DNA of 64,000 bases from contig NZ_KB913032.1 of assembly GCF_000384215.1 (NCBI RefSeq), positions 395,020 to 459,019 of the forward strand, in the 5' to 3' direction. The notes below the pieces were generated by a model that saw nothing but the letters and a program-made list of their open reading frames with translations, did not search any database and was not told where the DNA came from. Source of the DNA: Amycolatopsis alba DSM 44262 (GTDB lineage: Bacteria > Actinomycetota > Actinomycetes > Mycobacteriales > Pseudonocardiaceae). Position numbers and translations under genes: made by a program. Shown piece by piece: positions 33,101 through 41,634 of this stretch; the first letter of the stretch is position 1, and every line of letters starts with the position of its first letter.

Positions 33101-35945
33101 CGGAGGCGAGTTTGCGCAGCAGGTCGAGGGTGCTGCTGCCACCGCTCTCCGAGGCTTCCCCGGTCGTCGCTTCGGCGGGGTCGGCGACGCGGTCGCGGGC
33201 CAGTTCGGCGCCGATGGACGGCGCCGCCTCACACGGGCTGGCGAGGAAGGAGAACTCGCCGTCCACCGGCAGGGCCCGCACGACCCGCCCGGCGAACAAC
33301 GCGGAGGTCTCCAGCGGGGCGCCGAAAGCGAACGCGGCACCGGCGACCCTCAGCACCGCGGCCAGTGTCGGGCTGTCGGTGTCGATCGCGAGCACCGGCG
33401 TGCCGGGCGCGATCTCGCCGAACAGCCCGGTCAGCACCCGGCCGGGCCCGACCTCGATCACCAGGTCGCTGCGCTCGGCGACCTTCGCGGCCGCCTCACG
33501 GAACCGCACCGGCAGGACCACCTGGTCGCGCAGCAGATCGCGCAGGTCCTCGGCGGCGTGCAGGACGTCACCGGTGACCGTGGAGACGACGGGCCGGTCG
33601 AGCCTGGCGAAGTCGAACGCGGCGAGTTCGTCGGTCATCGCCTCGGCGGCCGGGACGACCGCGGGCGAGTGGAACGCGTGGGAGACGTTGATGCGGGTGG
33701 CGGTGAAACCCTCCGCGCGGGCACGGGCGACGACCCGGTCGATCGCCTCCGACGGTCCGGAAAGGACGGTCTGCTCGGGCGCGTTGTAGCCCGCGATGAC
33801 CACCTCTTCCCCCTCGGCGAACCGCTCGGCGACCCCCGGTGTGGCGGCGATTCCCGCCATGGCACCGTTTCCGTCGCTCGCGGTCGCCATCACCTTGCCG
33901 CGGATCTTGGCGAGTTCGAGGACTTCACGTTCGGTGAGCGCGCCGCCCCAATGCAACGCGGTGAGCTCGCCGAGGCTGTGCCCGGCGGCCGTGTTCGCCT
34001 CGATGCCGAGGCTTTTGAGGACGCGCAGCCCGGCGAGCGAACCGGTGACGATGCGCGGCTGCGCGACGTCGGTGGCGACCTGGTCCGCGCCGGTCGAAAG
34101 GCCGGCGGCGCGGTAGACGTCGTCGGCGTTGGCGAAGCGTTTGCGCACCGCGCCGACCGTGCCCTGACCGGAACCCTGACCGGGGAACAGGAAGCCGATC
34201 TTCGGGTCCGTCGAGCGAGAACCGGCGAAGATGCCCTCGGTGGCGGAGAAGACTTCCGGTTCTCCCTCGCCGAGGAGGTCGAGCAGCTTGGACAGCTTGC
34301 GCTCGGCATCCTCCGGGCTCGTCGCGACGACTGCCGCGCGGACCGGTTTCCCGGACAGCTCCGCGGAAAGCGTCCCGGCGAGGTCCGCGAGCTCCGCGAA
34401 CGAAAGCTTCGGCACGACCTCCAGCAGCCCGGTCACCCGACCGCGCAGCGACGCGGCGTCGGCGGCGTCCAGCAGCAGCAGTTCGCTGTCCTGCCGTCCG
34501 GCGACCAGCGCCCTGGTCTTCTCGTCGAGCTCCTTGCGCCGCGCGGCACCGGGGGCTTCGGTGACGGTGACGTGCGAGTTGATCCCGCCGAAGCCCATCG
34601 CGGAGACACCCGCGCGGACCGGGTGATCCGCGGGCCACAGCCCGGCCTCGGCCGGGACGTACATCCGCGCGGAGTCGCCGACCAGCGACTCGTGCGGTTC
34701 GAAGTGGCCGGTCGCGGGCGGGATGACCTGGTGGTAGACGGCCAGGGTGGCCTTGATCAGCCCGGCGACCCCGGCGGCGGCCTTGGTGTGCCCGATGTTG
34801 CCCTTGATCGTGCTCAGCGCGGCACGGTCCGCGAGCGGGTCGGCGTCGCGGCGGGCGGTGGACAGCGCCTCGATCTCGGTGGCGTCGCCCAGCGCGGTCC
34901 CGGTGCCGTGACCCTCGAAGTAGGAGACGGTCTCGACGCCGTAACCGGCCTTCTCGTAAGCCCGCTTCAGCGCGAGACGGTGGCCCGACGCCTCGGGCCG
35001 CGTGATGCCGCCCTTGCCGTCGGAGGAGACACCCCAGCCGCCGATGGAGGCGTAGATCCGCTTGCCCTGCGCGATCGCGTCGTCCTCGCGCATCAGCACG
35101 AGCATGCCGGAGCCCTCGCCGGGCCAGAAGCCGTTGGAATCGGCGTCGTAGACCTTCATCTCGCGTTTGGCGAGCGCGCCGGTCTTCGCGAAGCCGATCA
35201 CTTCGAACGGGTCGATCGACAAGTCGACACCGCCCGCGATGGCCACGTCGAGGTCGCCTTCGGACAGCGCGTTCGCCGCGGTGACGACGGAAAGCAGCGA
35301 CGACGAGCAGGCACCGTCCACAGTGAACCCGCCGCCGCCGAAGTCGAAGAAGTTGCAGACGCGGCCGGCGATCGTGTTCGCCAGTCCGCCCGCGAGGGTG
35401 TCCTCGTCGATCTCCGGGAACGGCGCCTTGTACTGCGCTTCGAGGTCGTGGAGGAACTCGGCGGTGTCGCCCTCGGCCCAGCCGCGTTCGGCGAGCGCCG
35501 CCGCGACCGTGCGGCGCACGTACGGCCAGCGCAGCCGCATGATGTTGGCGCGCGAGAACTCTCCGGTGAGGCTGTTGCCGATGACCACGCCGGTGGCGGG
35601 CCGCGGCAGCCCGTCACCCTCGGGGAAGCCCGCGTCCGCCAAGGCCTGCGCGGCGACGTCGAGGGCGAGCCAGTGCGTGGTGTCGGTCGAGCGGAACGTG
35701 CTGCCCGCGATCTTGTACTTGATCCGGTCGAACTCGTAGTCGCGGAGGACCGCGGCCTTCTGGGCGTAGAAACGGTCCGGAGCCTTCGGGTCGGGCGAGT
35801 AGTAGTCCTCGCGGTTCATCCGCTCGTCGGGCAGTCTCCGGAACGCCCGACGGCCGGCGAGGACGTTCTCCCACAGTTCGTCCGGGGAACCGGCGTCCGG
35901 GTATCGGAGACCGATACCGACAATCGAAATCCGCTCAACGCTCAT
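30126..35945 (-). CDS. Iterative enediyne polyketide synthase (PKSE)
   Basis: A 1939-aa iterative type I PKS. KS (1-460) has DGACSSSL with Cys213, GHGTGT (His346) and NIGHTKAA (His386). AT-like region (585-890) has FPGQGSGQG and GHSLGE (Ser657). The unusual ACP (around 950-1030) has DLHLSSI as carrier-serine motif. KR (around 1215-1400) has VTGGGKGI and HYATANDWM. DH (about 1490-1640) has LADHLLDGQLLFP. A C-terminal 4'-phosphopantetheinyl transferase (about 1750-1930) has IACDVE and VWSALECVRKTG. This KS-AT-ACP-KR-DH-PPT order is unique to enediyne PKS, which condenses malonyl units into a polyene and phosphopantetheinylates itself. It heads an operon with thioesterase and flavin reductase. 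Ring size of the final enediyne (9 or 10) cannot be decided by eye. Confidence 0.96.
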   Translation of the reverse strand: MSVERISIVGIGLRYPDAGSPDELWENVLAGRRAFRRLPDERMNREDYYSPDPKAPDRFYAQKAAVLRDYEFDRIKYKIAGSTFRSTDTTHWLALDVAAQALADAGFPEGDGLPRPATGVVIGNSLTGEFSRANIMRLRWPYVRRTVAAALAERGWAEGDTAEFLHDLEAQYKAPFPEIDEDTLAGGLANTIAGRVCNFFDFGGGGFTVDGACSSSLLSVVTAANALSEGDLDVAIAGGVDLSIDPFEVIGFAKTGALAKREMKVYDADSNGFWPGEGSGMLVLMREDDAIAQGKRIYASIGGWGVSSDGKGGITRPEASGHRLALKRAYEKAGYGVETVSYFEGHGTGTALGDATEIEALSTARRDADPLADRAALSTIKGNIGHTKAAAGVAGLIKATLAVYHQVIPPATGHFEPHESLVGDSARMYVPAEAGLWPADHPVRAGVSAMGFGGINSHVTVTEAPGAARRKELDEKTRALVAGRQDSELLLLDAADAASLRGRVTGLLEVVPKLSFAELADLAGTLSAELSGKPVRAAVVATSPEDAERKLSKLLDLLGEGEPEVFSATEGIFAGSRSTDPKIGFLFPGQGSGQGTVGAVRKRFANADDVYRAAGLSTGADQVATDVAQPRIVTGSLAGLRVLKSLGIEANTAAGHSLGELTALHWGGALTEREVLELAKIRGKVMATASDGNGAMAGIAATPGVAERFAEGEEVVIAGYNAPEQTVLSGPSEAIDRVVARARAEGFTATRINVSHAFHSPAVVPAAEAMTDELAAFDFARLDRPVVSTVTGDVLHAAEDLRDLLRDQVVLPVRFREAAAKVAERSDLVIEVGPGRVLTGLFGEIAPGTPVLAIDTDSPTLAAVLRVAGAAFAFGAPLETSALFAGRVVRALPVDGEFSFLASPCEAAPSIGAELARDRVADPAEATTGEASESGGSSTLDLLRKLASERVELPLDAVTADTHPLDDLHLSSITVGQLVNDVTRALGRPALEGMPNFATVCLGELAEMIDELAQTAKPADGNQAEVAGVGPWVRPFAVEYVVAPKPAPDLTPGLAAAEWTAFAPDGHPLAEPLRAALATAGVGDGVLLCLNEDSDADDVGLFLEAGRAVLAAPNGTRFVVVQHGLGASGLAKTLRLEDPSARTTIVDLADVNPVDPEAVGGAVSTVVTEVAATTDFSEVRYDTAGVRTVPKLGALAPSEAEGTPLGTEDVLLVTGGGKGITAESALALAKDSGAKLALLGRSDPADDAELSENLGRMAAAGITYRYERADVTDGRQVADAIGRVQAEFGPVTAVLHGAGRNEPAALFSLTEESFRKTLAPKIGGLNAVLDAVDKDKIKLLVTFGSIIGRAGLRGEAHYATANDWMTELTVRFGREHPNARAIALEWSVWSGTGMGEKLGVVSALMRDGITPIPTEEGIEILRQVVGDPAAPSVLVVCGRTAGLATLPVEKRELPLTRFVDRAVVHYPGVELITEADLSAGSDPYLADHLLDGQLLFPAVIGMEAMTQVAKAALGAETLPAPVFSDVEFLRPIIVSPGGSTTIRIAALARDAETVDVVLRSGETGFSADHFRARLRFSRPDPLGETIVRDVALPPVPVDPTTELYGTVLFQGKRFQRVTGYRRASARHAVAEIATGAEVDWFAPFLPQEQLLADPGTRDAMMHAIQCCVPDATLLPQGIERLYLAEPGEQDPEFVLLDARERSQDGDSYVYDLDVRNPDGKLVERWEGLKLRAVRKRDGEGPWVPSMLGSYLERSVERLLGSSRAIVVEPDPLGVSVETTPERRAQTALAAGRAVDGTLEIRYRPDGKPEADGVEVSASHSAELTLAITGTGRIACDVETAIERTPEDWAGLLGEDLLSVGELLAADAREPLSVAHTRVWSALECVRKTGDMTQALTVHRVDPDGWAVLSHGSARIATWVTTVNDRTDPVVFAVLQGEEN

Positions 35946-36047
35946 GCCACCGCACTCCCCTAGCTCTCAACCACTCAAGTCATGGAATCCGGCCTCGGCG
36001 CCCGGTTCTGTTCCCCAAAACCCGGCAACCGTCCGCATCTGCAGTCC

Positions 36048-36061
36048 GGTCAAGCATGACC
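36048..36061. promoter_or_regulatory. Inverted repeat GGTCA-N4-TGACC upstream of PKSE
   Basis: GGTCAAGCATGACC lies about 100 bases before the PKSE start, in the 177-base gap after the CMD gene. It resembles the GTGACC-N6-GGTCAC repeat upstream of the Cys-rich peptide. Candidate operator of the PKSE operon; the binding factor is unknown. No other gene is seen in 35946-36122. Confidence 0.45.
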
Positions 36062-36122
36062 CGGAGCAGGGTGAAGAGTCTTCTCTCATGTTGTTGCGCA
36101 AGCAGGTGACTTGCCTTATCCC

Positions 36123-37076
36123 TCAGTAAGTGCGGATCGGGAGGAGCGAAACGCAGTGAGCCGCGGCCGCGAAAGCCGCCCATCCCACCAGCTCGACCAG
36201 CTCCCGATCGGCCAGCCCGGCGGCGGTGACCAGAACGTCGTCGACCTGGTAAGGCGCTTTCGCGACCACCAAAGCCAACCGCACGACCGGATCGTCGAAA
36301 ACAGCCACCCAGGACCGGCTCAGGCCCGGCGGGGAGCCGTCCCAAGTGGACAGTTCCCGCCTCACCGCATCCCGCACGGCCGAAGAAACCGCCAGCGATC
36401 CGAACGCCGCGGAAGCACGCGAGAAGGCGTCTTCGACGAACGGATTCCCCGCCGCCCAGGAGAAGTCCCGTGAACCCGCCGGGAGCAGGTCCAGCGACTC
36501 GCCGGGCATGGCCCCGGTGCCGGGACGGAGGAACCGCCCCAGCACCGCTTTCGCCTTCTCCCGTGCGGAATCCGGCACGGATGACGGCAGCGGCGACGGC
36601 CCGAGGAACACGCTCACCACCCGGTTGAGGTAGTGGAACGCGAACGCGACCGCGGTCAGCTCCGCGCGGGCGGCCGGAGTCGACGGCCCCGCGAGAGGAT
36701 CCGCCACGGACTCACCCGTCACGATCGCCGAAGCCTCCGAAGAGCGCCCGAGCGAGTCCAAGGCCATCCCGTGGACCTCGACGCAGTACGGACACGAATT
36801 CGCTCGCGACACCAGGGAAGCGACGACCTCCCGGTCCGCCCGGCTCGTCTCTCCCGTCGCCACCAGTGACTCCCGCAGCATCACCCAGCTCGCCGCGAGC
36901 ACGGGAGGCGAAGGTGAATGCAGGGCCACCGGCGGGGCGAGCATGCCGAAATCCCGTTCCAGCTGACGGTAGACGTCGCGCACGAGCCCGGTCGCCCGGC
37001 CGAAGGAAACCGGCCGGACGTACCGGACTTCGCGCAACACCCGCCGCAGCGCCAGTCGCACCAGTGCGGGCGCCAT
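36123..37076 (-). CDS. AhpD/CMD-family protein of the enediyne operon
   Basis: A 317-aa helical protein with the AhpD motif ANSCPYCVEVHGMALD (CxxC plus His, around residues 92-107) and a second, degenerate half (RLALVVAKAPYQVDDV). It is therefore a double-length CMD protein. GGAG precedes the ATG, two bases after the GMC oxidoreductase stop. Last gene of the unbL-to-CMD operon. Possible roles are peroxide or radical quenching, or chemistry on an oxidised intermediate; I cannot choose. It differs in length from the 181-aa AhpD-like protein at 23000. Confidence 0.8.
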   Translation of the reverse strand: MAPALVRLALRRVLREVRYVRPVSFGRATGLVRDVYRQLERDFGMLAPPVALHSPSPPVLAASWVMLRESLVATGETSRADREVVASLVSRANSCPYCVEVHGMALDSLGRSSEASAIVTGESVADPLAGPSTPAARAELTAVAFAFHYLNRVVSVFLGPSPLPSSVPDSAREKAKAVLGRFLRPGTGAMPGESLDLLPAGSRDFSWAAGNPFVEDAFSRASAAFGSLAVSSAVRDAVRRELSTWDGSPPGLSRSWVAVFDDPVVRLALVVAKAPYQVDDVLVTAAGLADRELVELVGWAAFAAAAHCVSLLPIRTY

Positions 37077-37078
37077 GA

Positions 37079-38731
37079 TCAGCTCCCGGCGACCAGCGAC
37101 AGCTTGCTGACCGCGCGCCGCCCGGTGATCGAGCCGTCCGGGGCCGGAGCGCCGTACGAGACGTCGACACCGCGGGCCTGCAGCGCCCGCACGATCCCCG
37201 GCACCGACCGTTCGGCCAGCGCCGCGATCGTCATCGCCGGGTTCACCGTCAGCGCACCCGGCACGGAAGCGCTGTCGGTCACGAAGATACCGGGGTGGTC
37301 GCGGAGTTCGTGGTTCGGGTGCAGTGCCGAGGTCGCCGGGTCGTCACCGATCCGGCACGACGCCAGCGGGTGCACGGTGTACGCGCCGACGACGTCGTTG
37401 GTCCACGGCGCGACCTTCGCCAGGCCGTCCTTCTCCAGGATCTCCTTGCACTCCGCGTCGGCCAGCGACCAGCCGTGCAGGGTGTTCGGCGTCGGGTCGT
37501 ACTTCAGCGCGCCGCGGCCGAGCATCTGCTGCGAGATGCGGTAGGCGTTGCCGGTGGGCGGCGGCGCGCCGAAGACGCCTTCGTTGTCGTCCTCGGTCAT
37601 CAGGAAGATGGTCAGCCAGGAGGCCCACTGCTTGAGGATCTCCTTCTTCTGCGCCCCGAACCAGCGTGGTTCGTCGCCGTCGGGCACCTGCGCGAGGATC
37701 GTGCCGAGCCCTGGCGGGAAGTACAGCTGCTCCAGCGAGTAGCGCTCGTACTCCGGCAGCGAACCGTCGAGCTTGTCCCAGTTCGCCACGGTCGGGCCCT
37801 TGCCGATGTGGTTGGCCGCGTAGACCTTCCCGTCCTCACGGGACAGCCCGAGCACCTCACGGACGCGCTCCTCGTTGATGATCGCGGTGTTGAGCCGCTC
37901 GCCGTTGCCCGAGAAGTACCGGCCGACGGCGTGCGGCATCGTGCCCAGCGCCGATTCCGAGCGCTGCAGGATCACCGGGGTCGCCCCGGCGCCGGCCGCG
38001 ATGATGACGATCTTCGCGTCGATCGTCCCGCTGCCGGACTGCACGCGGTAGTCCTCGTCGTCGATGATGTTGAAGTGCACGCGGTAGTCGCCGTCGTCGA
38101 TGCGCTCGATCCGCTGGACCTCGTGCAGCGGCCGGATCCGCGCGCCGTGCGCGAGAGCGGCGGGGAGATAGTTGGTCAGCAGCGAGCGTTTCGCGTCGAA
38201 CCGGCAGCCGGCCATCATGAAGTTGCAGTTCACGCAGCGGTCGTTGTCCACCGCGACCGGCGCCGGGTTGGCGGTCCGGCCGGAGTGGTTGCAGAGCGCG
38301 CCCCACAGCCCGCCCGCGTAGGACACGTCGTTCCAGTCCTGTGTGGACACCGGAAGCGAGTCGGAGACCCGGTCGTACCAAGGCTCCAGCGAGTCCCGCG
38401 TGATCGTCGAAGGCCACATGCGGCGGCCGATGCTGCCGTGGCGCTCGAAGACGAACTTCGGTGCGCGCGGCATCGCGGCGAAGTACACCACGCTGCCACC
38501 GCCGACGCAGTTCCCGCCGAGCACGCTCATCCCGTCGCCGACGACGAAGTCGAACGCCCTGGTGTAGGACGAACCGAGCAGGTAGTCGTGCTCGAACTCC
38601 TTGGCCTCCAGCCACGGCCCGCGCTCCAGCACGGTCACCTTCGCCCCGCCTGCCGCCAGGTGGTAGGCGGGGATCGAACCGCCGAACCCGCTGCCGACGA
38701 TGACGACGTCGGTCTTGTCGTAGGCAGTCAT
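37079..38731 (-). CDS. GMC-family FAD oxidoreductase
   Basis: A 550-aa flavoprotein. FAD motif VVIVGSGFGGSIPAYHLA at residues 8-25, GGNCVGGGSVVYFAAMP around 75-90, and the C-terminal LASCRIGDD, HPNHELRDHPGIFVTDSAS with NPAMTIAALAER. The pattern matches cholesterol-oxidase/GMC alcohol oxidoreductases. A Cys-rich insert RCVNCNFMMAGC (about 170-182) is not usual in GMC oxidases and could bind a metal. It probably oxidises an alcohol in the enediyne pathway. It overlaps the DUF5987-like gene by four bases (ATGA); that small subunit likely partners it, as gluconate-dehydrogenase subunit 3 does. Confidence 0.88.
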   Translation of the reverse strand: MTAYDKTDVVIVGSGFGGSIPAYHLAAGGAKVTVLERGPWLEAKEFEHDYLLGSSYTRAFDFVVGDGMSVLGGNCVGGGSVVYFAAMPRAPKFVFERHGSIGRRMWPSTITRDSLEPWYDRVSDSLPVSTQDWNDVSYAGGLWGALCNHSGRTANPAPVAVDNDRCVNCNFMMAGCRFDAKRSLLTNYLPAALAHGARIRPLHEVQRIERIDDGDYRVHFNIIDDEDYRVQSGSGTIDAKIVIIAAGAGATPVILQRSESALGTMPHAVGRYFSGNGERLNTAIINEERVREVLGLSREDGKVYAANHIGKGPTVANWDKLDGSLPEYERYSLEQLYFPPGLGTILAQVPDGDEPRWFGAQKKEILKQWASWLTIFLMTEDDNEGVFGAPPPTGNAYRISQQMLGRGALKYDPTPNTLHGWSLADAECKEILEKDGLAKVAPWTNDVVGAYTVHPLASCRIGDDPATSALHPNHELRDHPGIFVTDSASVPGALTVNPAMTIAALAERSVPGIVRALQARGVDVSYGAPAPDGSITGRRAVSKLSLVAGS

Positions 38732-39285
38732 GCGGGGCTCCCGGAAGGCGTGGTGTCAGGGTGGAGTCGCGCCAGTTCGCGGCGGTAGGAGAACTTCGGG
38801 AACCGCCACAGGCCGTCTTCGTCCGGTGCGGTGTAGCCCATCGCCAGCAGACCGGGGTGGCCCTCGGCGATGGCTTCGGCGGTGTGCTTGTGCGCCGCGC
38901 TGTCGAAGGACATGTTGCAGAACAGGGCCAGGCTGACCCAGCCGTCCTTCTCCGGATGCCCCGGCGCGGTCAGCGACCGCACGAGCGCCGTCCTGTCCGC
39001 GAAGGACAGCGCGACGAACGACGGCAGCGCCTCGTCGAGGATGAGGTCATGTTCCTTGGCGTAGACCTTCGCGTGATCGTTGAGGGACTGCGCCAGATAC
39101 GGCAGCCCGACGGTCACCCCGGTCGCCTCGGTGTGCAGCAGTTCGAGCGCGCCCGCCGCGACCGCGCCCGGACCGGGCGAGGCGCCGGCGATCGCGTGGT
39201 CGTCGGGGAACCGCTTCTCCCCCGGCACGATCGTGTCCGCGTAGGCCTCCAAAGTGGACACCTTGACCTGTTCTTCCGAATCCAC
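38728..39285 (-). CDS. DUF5987-like / gluconate 2-dehydrogenase subunit 3-like protein
   Basis: 185 residues: MDSEEQVKVSTLEAYADTIV with PGEKRFPDDHAI, then LPSFVALSFADRTALVRSL and the end TAPDEDGLWRFPKFSYRREL. The start region resembles the 'LxAlaDtivPg' pattern of gluconate 2-dehydrogenase subunit 3, a chaperone-like small subunit of GMC dehydrogenases. GTG 39285 has AGGAGGT seven bases upstream; the stop overlaps the GMC start. No TAT signal is visible, so the complex would be cytoplasmic. Family naming is from memory of the pattern. Confidence 0.72.
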   Translation of the reverse strand: MDSEEQVKVSTLEAYADTIVPGEKRFPDDHAIAGASPGPGAVAAGALELLHTEATGVTVGLPYLAQSLNDHAKVYAKEHDLILDEALPSFVALSFADRTALVRSLTAPGHPEKDGWVSLALFCNMSFDSAAHKHTAEAIAEGHPGLLAMGYTAPDEDGLWRFPKFSYRRELARLHPDTTPSGSPA

Positions 39286-39290
39286 GGAAC

Positions 39291-40643
39291 CTACCTCCTG
39301 TTCCTGGTGTGCACGGTCATCGGCAGCCCGCCGCGCACCCGCAGCGACAACATCGCTTCGGGAACCACGTCGTAGCCGGGGAGCTTCCTGAGGTCGAGGT
39401 CACGCAGGACCATCGTCAGCACGAAAACGGCCTCCATCACGCCGAGGCTGTTGCCGATGCAGAACCGCGGCCCGGCGCCGAACGGGATGTAGGCGTACCG
39501 GGGCCGCCCGCTCGGCCGGTCGGGATCGAACCGGTCCGGGTCGAACTTCTCCGGCTCCGGCCAGAACGCCGGATGCCGGTGCAGCGTGTACGGCACGACG
39601 ACGACGTCGGATCCGGCCGGGATGTGGTAGCCGCCGATCTCGTCGTCGGCCTGCGCCACCCGCGGCAGCAGCCATACGGGCGGGTACAGCCGCATGACCT
39701 CTTCGACGACCCGCGCCGTGTACGGCAACCGGTGCAGATCCTCGTGCGTCGGCAACTGGTCGCCCAGCACCGAATCGGCCTCGGCGCGCAGTTTCGCCGC
39801 GACGTCGGGATGTTCGTCGAGCAGGTGGAACGCCCAGCCCAAGGTGCTCGCCGTCGTCTCGTGCCCGGCAAGCAGCAGGGTGATCAGCTCGTCCCGCATC
39901 TGCTCGCGGGTCCCGTCGGTCGCGATGAGCCGCGACAGCACGTCCTCGCCGTCCTCGGCCGGGTTCCCCAGCCGCTGCTCGACGAGTTCCTCGGCGATCC
40001 GGCGGAGATCGGCCCGCGATTCCCGGAACCGGCGTTGTTTCTTCAGCGGGGCCCACTGCGGGACCATGCTCAGCGTCACCGCTTCGAACATCGCCTGGTC
40101 CTGCACGGCTTCGAACGAATGCCCCAGCGAGGTGAACCCGCCGAGGTCCGCGTCGAGCAGCGTCTTGCCGAGCACGCCGAGCGTCAGCCCGGTCATCTCG
40201 TGCAGGATCTCCACCGGTCCTTCGGTGTCCCGCAAGCGTTTCACGAGACCTTCGACCTCGTTCGCGACGACAGAGGCCTGCCGCGCGATCCGCTTGGGCT
40301 GGAACACCGGCTGGATGGTCCGGCGCTGCTTCTTCCAGACCTCGCCGTCACTGGTGAGCAGCCCGTCGCCGAGCGCCCGCCTGGCCTCCTGGAGGCCGAT
40401 TCCCTTGTGGTAGTTGGCCGCGTTGTCCGCGAGCACGTGTTTCGCCAGCTCGGGGTGGTTCACCAGGTACATCGTCTTCGGACCGATCGCGATCCGGACG
40501 ACGTCCCCGTGCGCCTCCGCCGAATCCGACATGAGCGCCAGCCGGTCGGTGAAGAGCTTCTTCAGCAGACCGAAGGTCGCTCGGCGCGGCGGCCCAGGGG
40601 GCGCGAGACGCGCCCCCTGGGTGGTTTCCGCACCGGAGGTCAT
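39291..40643 (-). CDS. Cytochrome P450
   Basis: A 450-aa P450. I-helix AGHETTAS (about residue 265), ExxR in EEVMR, PERF-like DRFDPDRP and heme-ligand loop FGAGPRFCIGN with the axial Cys near 395. The full C-helix WKKQRR is also present. It looks like a bacterial CYP102-heme-like/CYP of the fatty-acid or polyene hydroxylase type instead of the short CYP105-type. ATG 40643 overlaps the UnbU stop by four bases (ATGA). It probably hydroxylates the enediyne core or polyene; redox partners are not in the window. Confidence 0.92.
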   Translation of the reverse strand: MTSGAETTQGARLAPPGPPRRATFGLLKKLFTDRLALMSDSAEAHGDVVRIAIGPKTMYLVNHPELAKHVLADNAANYHKGIGLQEARRALGDGLLTSDGEVWKKQRRTIQPVFQPKRIARQASVVANEVEGLVKRLRDTEGPVEILHEMTGLTLGVLGKTLLDADLGGFTSLGHSFEAVQDQAMFEAVTLSMVPQWAPLKKQRRFRESRADLRRIAEELVEQRLGNPAEDGEDVLSRLIATDGTREQMRDELITLLLAGHETTASTLGWAFHLLDEHPDVAAKLRAEADSVLGDQLPTHEDLHRLPYTARVVEEVMRLYPPVWLLPRVAQADDEIGGYHIPAGSDVVVVPYTLHRHPAFWPEPEKFDPDRFDPDRPSGRPRYAYIPFGAGPRFCIGNSLGVMEAVFVLTMVLRDLDLRKLPGYDVVPEAMLSLRVRGGLPMTVHTRNRR

Positions 40644-41629
40644 GCCGCCACGGCCCCGGTTTCCTCGGTCTCCGGCTTGTCGGCCGGCTTGGGCAGGGTC
40701 GTGACCTCGGCCGACTTCGCCTGCTCGGCCTCCCACTTCTCGGTGGCCTTCTTGGAGAAGTGCAGACCCCACAGGAACATGCCGCGGATGAGGCAGACCA
40801 GCGCGGTCGCCAGGAACAGGCCGTAGGCGACGTGCACGATCATGAAGAATCCGTACGCCAGCGCCACCCCCGAACCGAACAGGACCTGCGACGCGGGCTT
40901 CGACGGCGTCGTGCCGGGGTCGGTGACCATGTAGTTCGTGTAGAGCACGAACGCCACCCCGGTCATCATCCCGAGCGCGCCGGGGATCGCGGTGTCGAAC
41001 ACCAGGCCACGGATGATCGCCTGGAGCGCGAAGGTGATCAGCCAGGCGCCGATCAGCCACATCCGCTGGGTCAGCATCGCGTTGAGCACGGTGCCCGAGA
41101 TCATGATGATGCCGACGATCAGCCAGCCGACCCACGAGTCGACCTGCTCGGTGAAGTGGTACGGCGGGGCGATGCTCGCCCATGGGAACACCAGCAGGAT
41201 GATCGTGATGCCGAAGTTCGACGGGTTCATGTAGTGGCGGAGCCGTCCCCGCACCGGGGCCTGGAGGACCCACTTGGCGCCGACGGCGACCACGACGCCG
41301 AACATCATGACCAGCACCTGGTCGTTGACGTAGGTCAGCATGTTGAGCGCGAGACCGGTGATGTGCGCCGGGAAGAGGAACTCCACCAGTCCCTTGAAAC
41401 CGTTGCCGCGGAAGCGGACGTCGCGGCCCTGGACGCGGGCCCCGATGATCTCCAGCAAGATCTCCGTCGTGTACGCCGTCGCCAGCGCGATGAACGGATA
41501 GGTGTACGGCTGCTCGAAACCGAGCACGGTGTAACCGATGATGTTGAAGATGGTGATCGAGATGGCGAACCGGCGTAGCGCCGTGATCGTCTTGTTGCTC
41601 TTCGGTGCCGCTAGTGTCTGCTCAGCCAT
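40640..41629 (-). CDS. unbU: Enediyne cassette membrane protein UnbU (E5; NqrB/RnfD-like)
   Basis: A ~329-aa integral membrane protein with about seven to eight helices, related to the NqrB/RnfD family; one clear stretch is GFKGLVEFLFPAHITGLALN and another NPSNFGITIILLVFPW. It is one of the three Unb proteins always found near PKSE in 9- and 10-membered enediyne clusters. Its reaction is unknown; electron transfer or transport has been suggested for such folds. The ATG at 41629 is preferred (AAGGAG ~11 bases upstream); a GTG at 41638 overlaps the UnbV stop. C-terminal ~40 residues are charged and cytosolic. Confidence 0.88.
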   Translation of the reverse strand: MAEQTLAAPKSNKTITALRRFAISITIFNIIGYTVLGFEQPYTYPFIALATAYTTEILLEIIGARVQGRDVRFRGNGFKGLVEFLFPAHITGLALNMLTYVNDQVLVMMFGVVVAVGAKWVLQAPVRGRLRHYMNPSNFGITIILLVFPWASIAPPYHFTEQVDSWVGWLIVGIIMISGTVLNAMLTQRMWLIGAWLITFALQAIIRGLVFDTAIPGALGMMTGVAFVLYTNYMVTDPGTTPSKPASQVLFGSGVALAYGFFMIVHVAYGLFLATALVCLIRGMFLWGLHFSKKATEKWEAEQAKSAEVTTLPKPADKPETEETGAVAA

Positions 41630-41634
41630 GACGG

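Noticed and set aside
30918..35963. Very long open frame opposite PKSE (1681 codons)
   Set aside because: It is antisense to a fully supported PKS and is a GC-bias shadow: low-complexity Arg/Gly/Asp-rich protein without domains.
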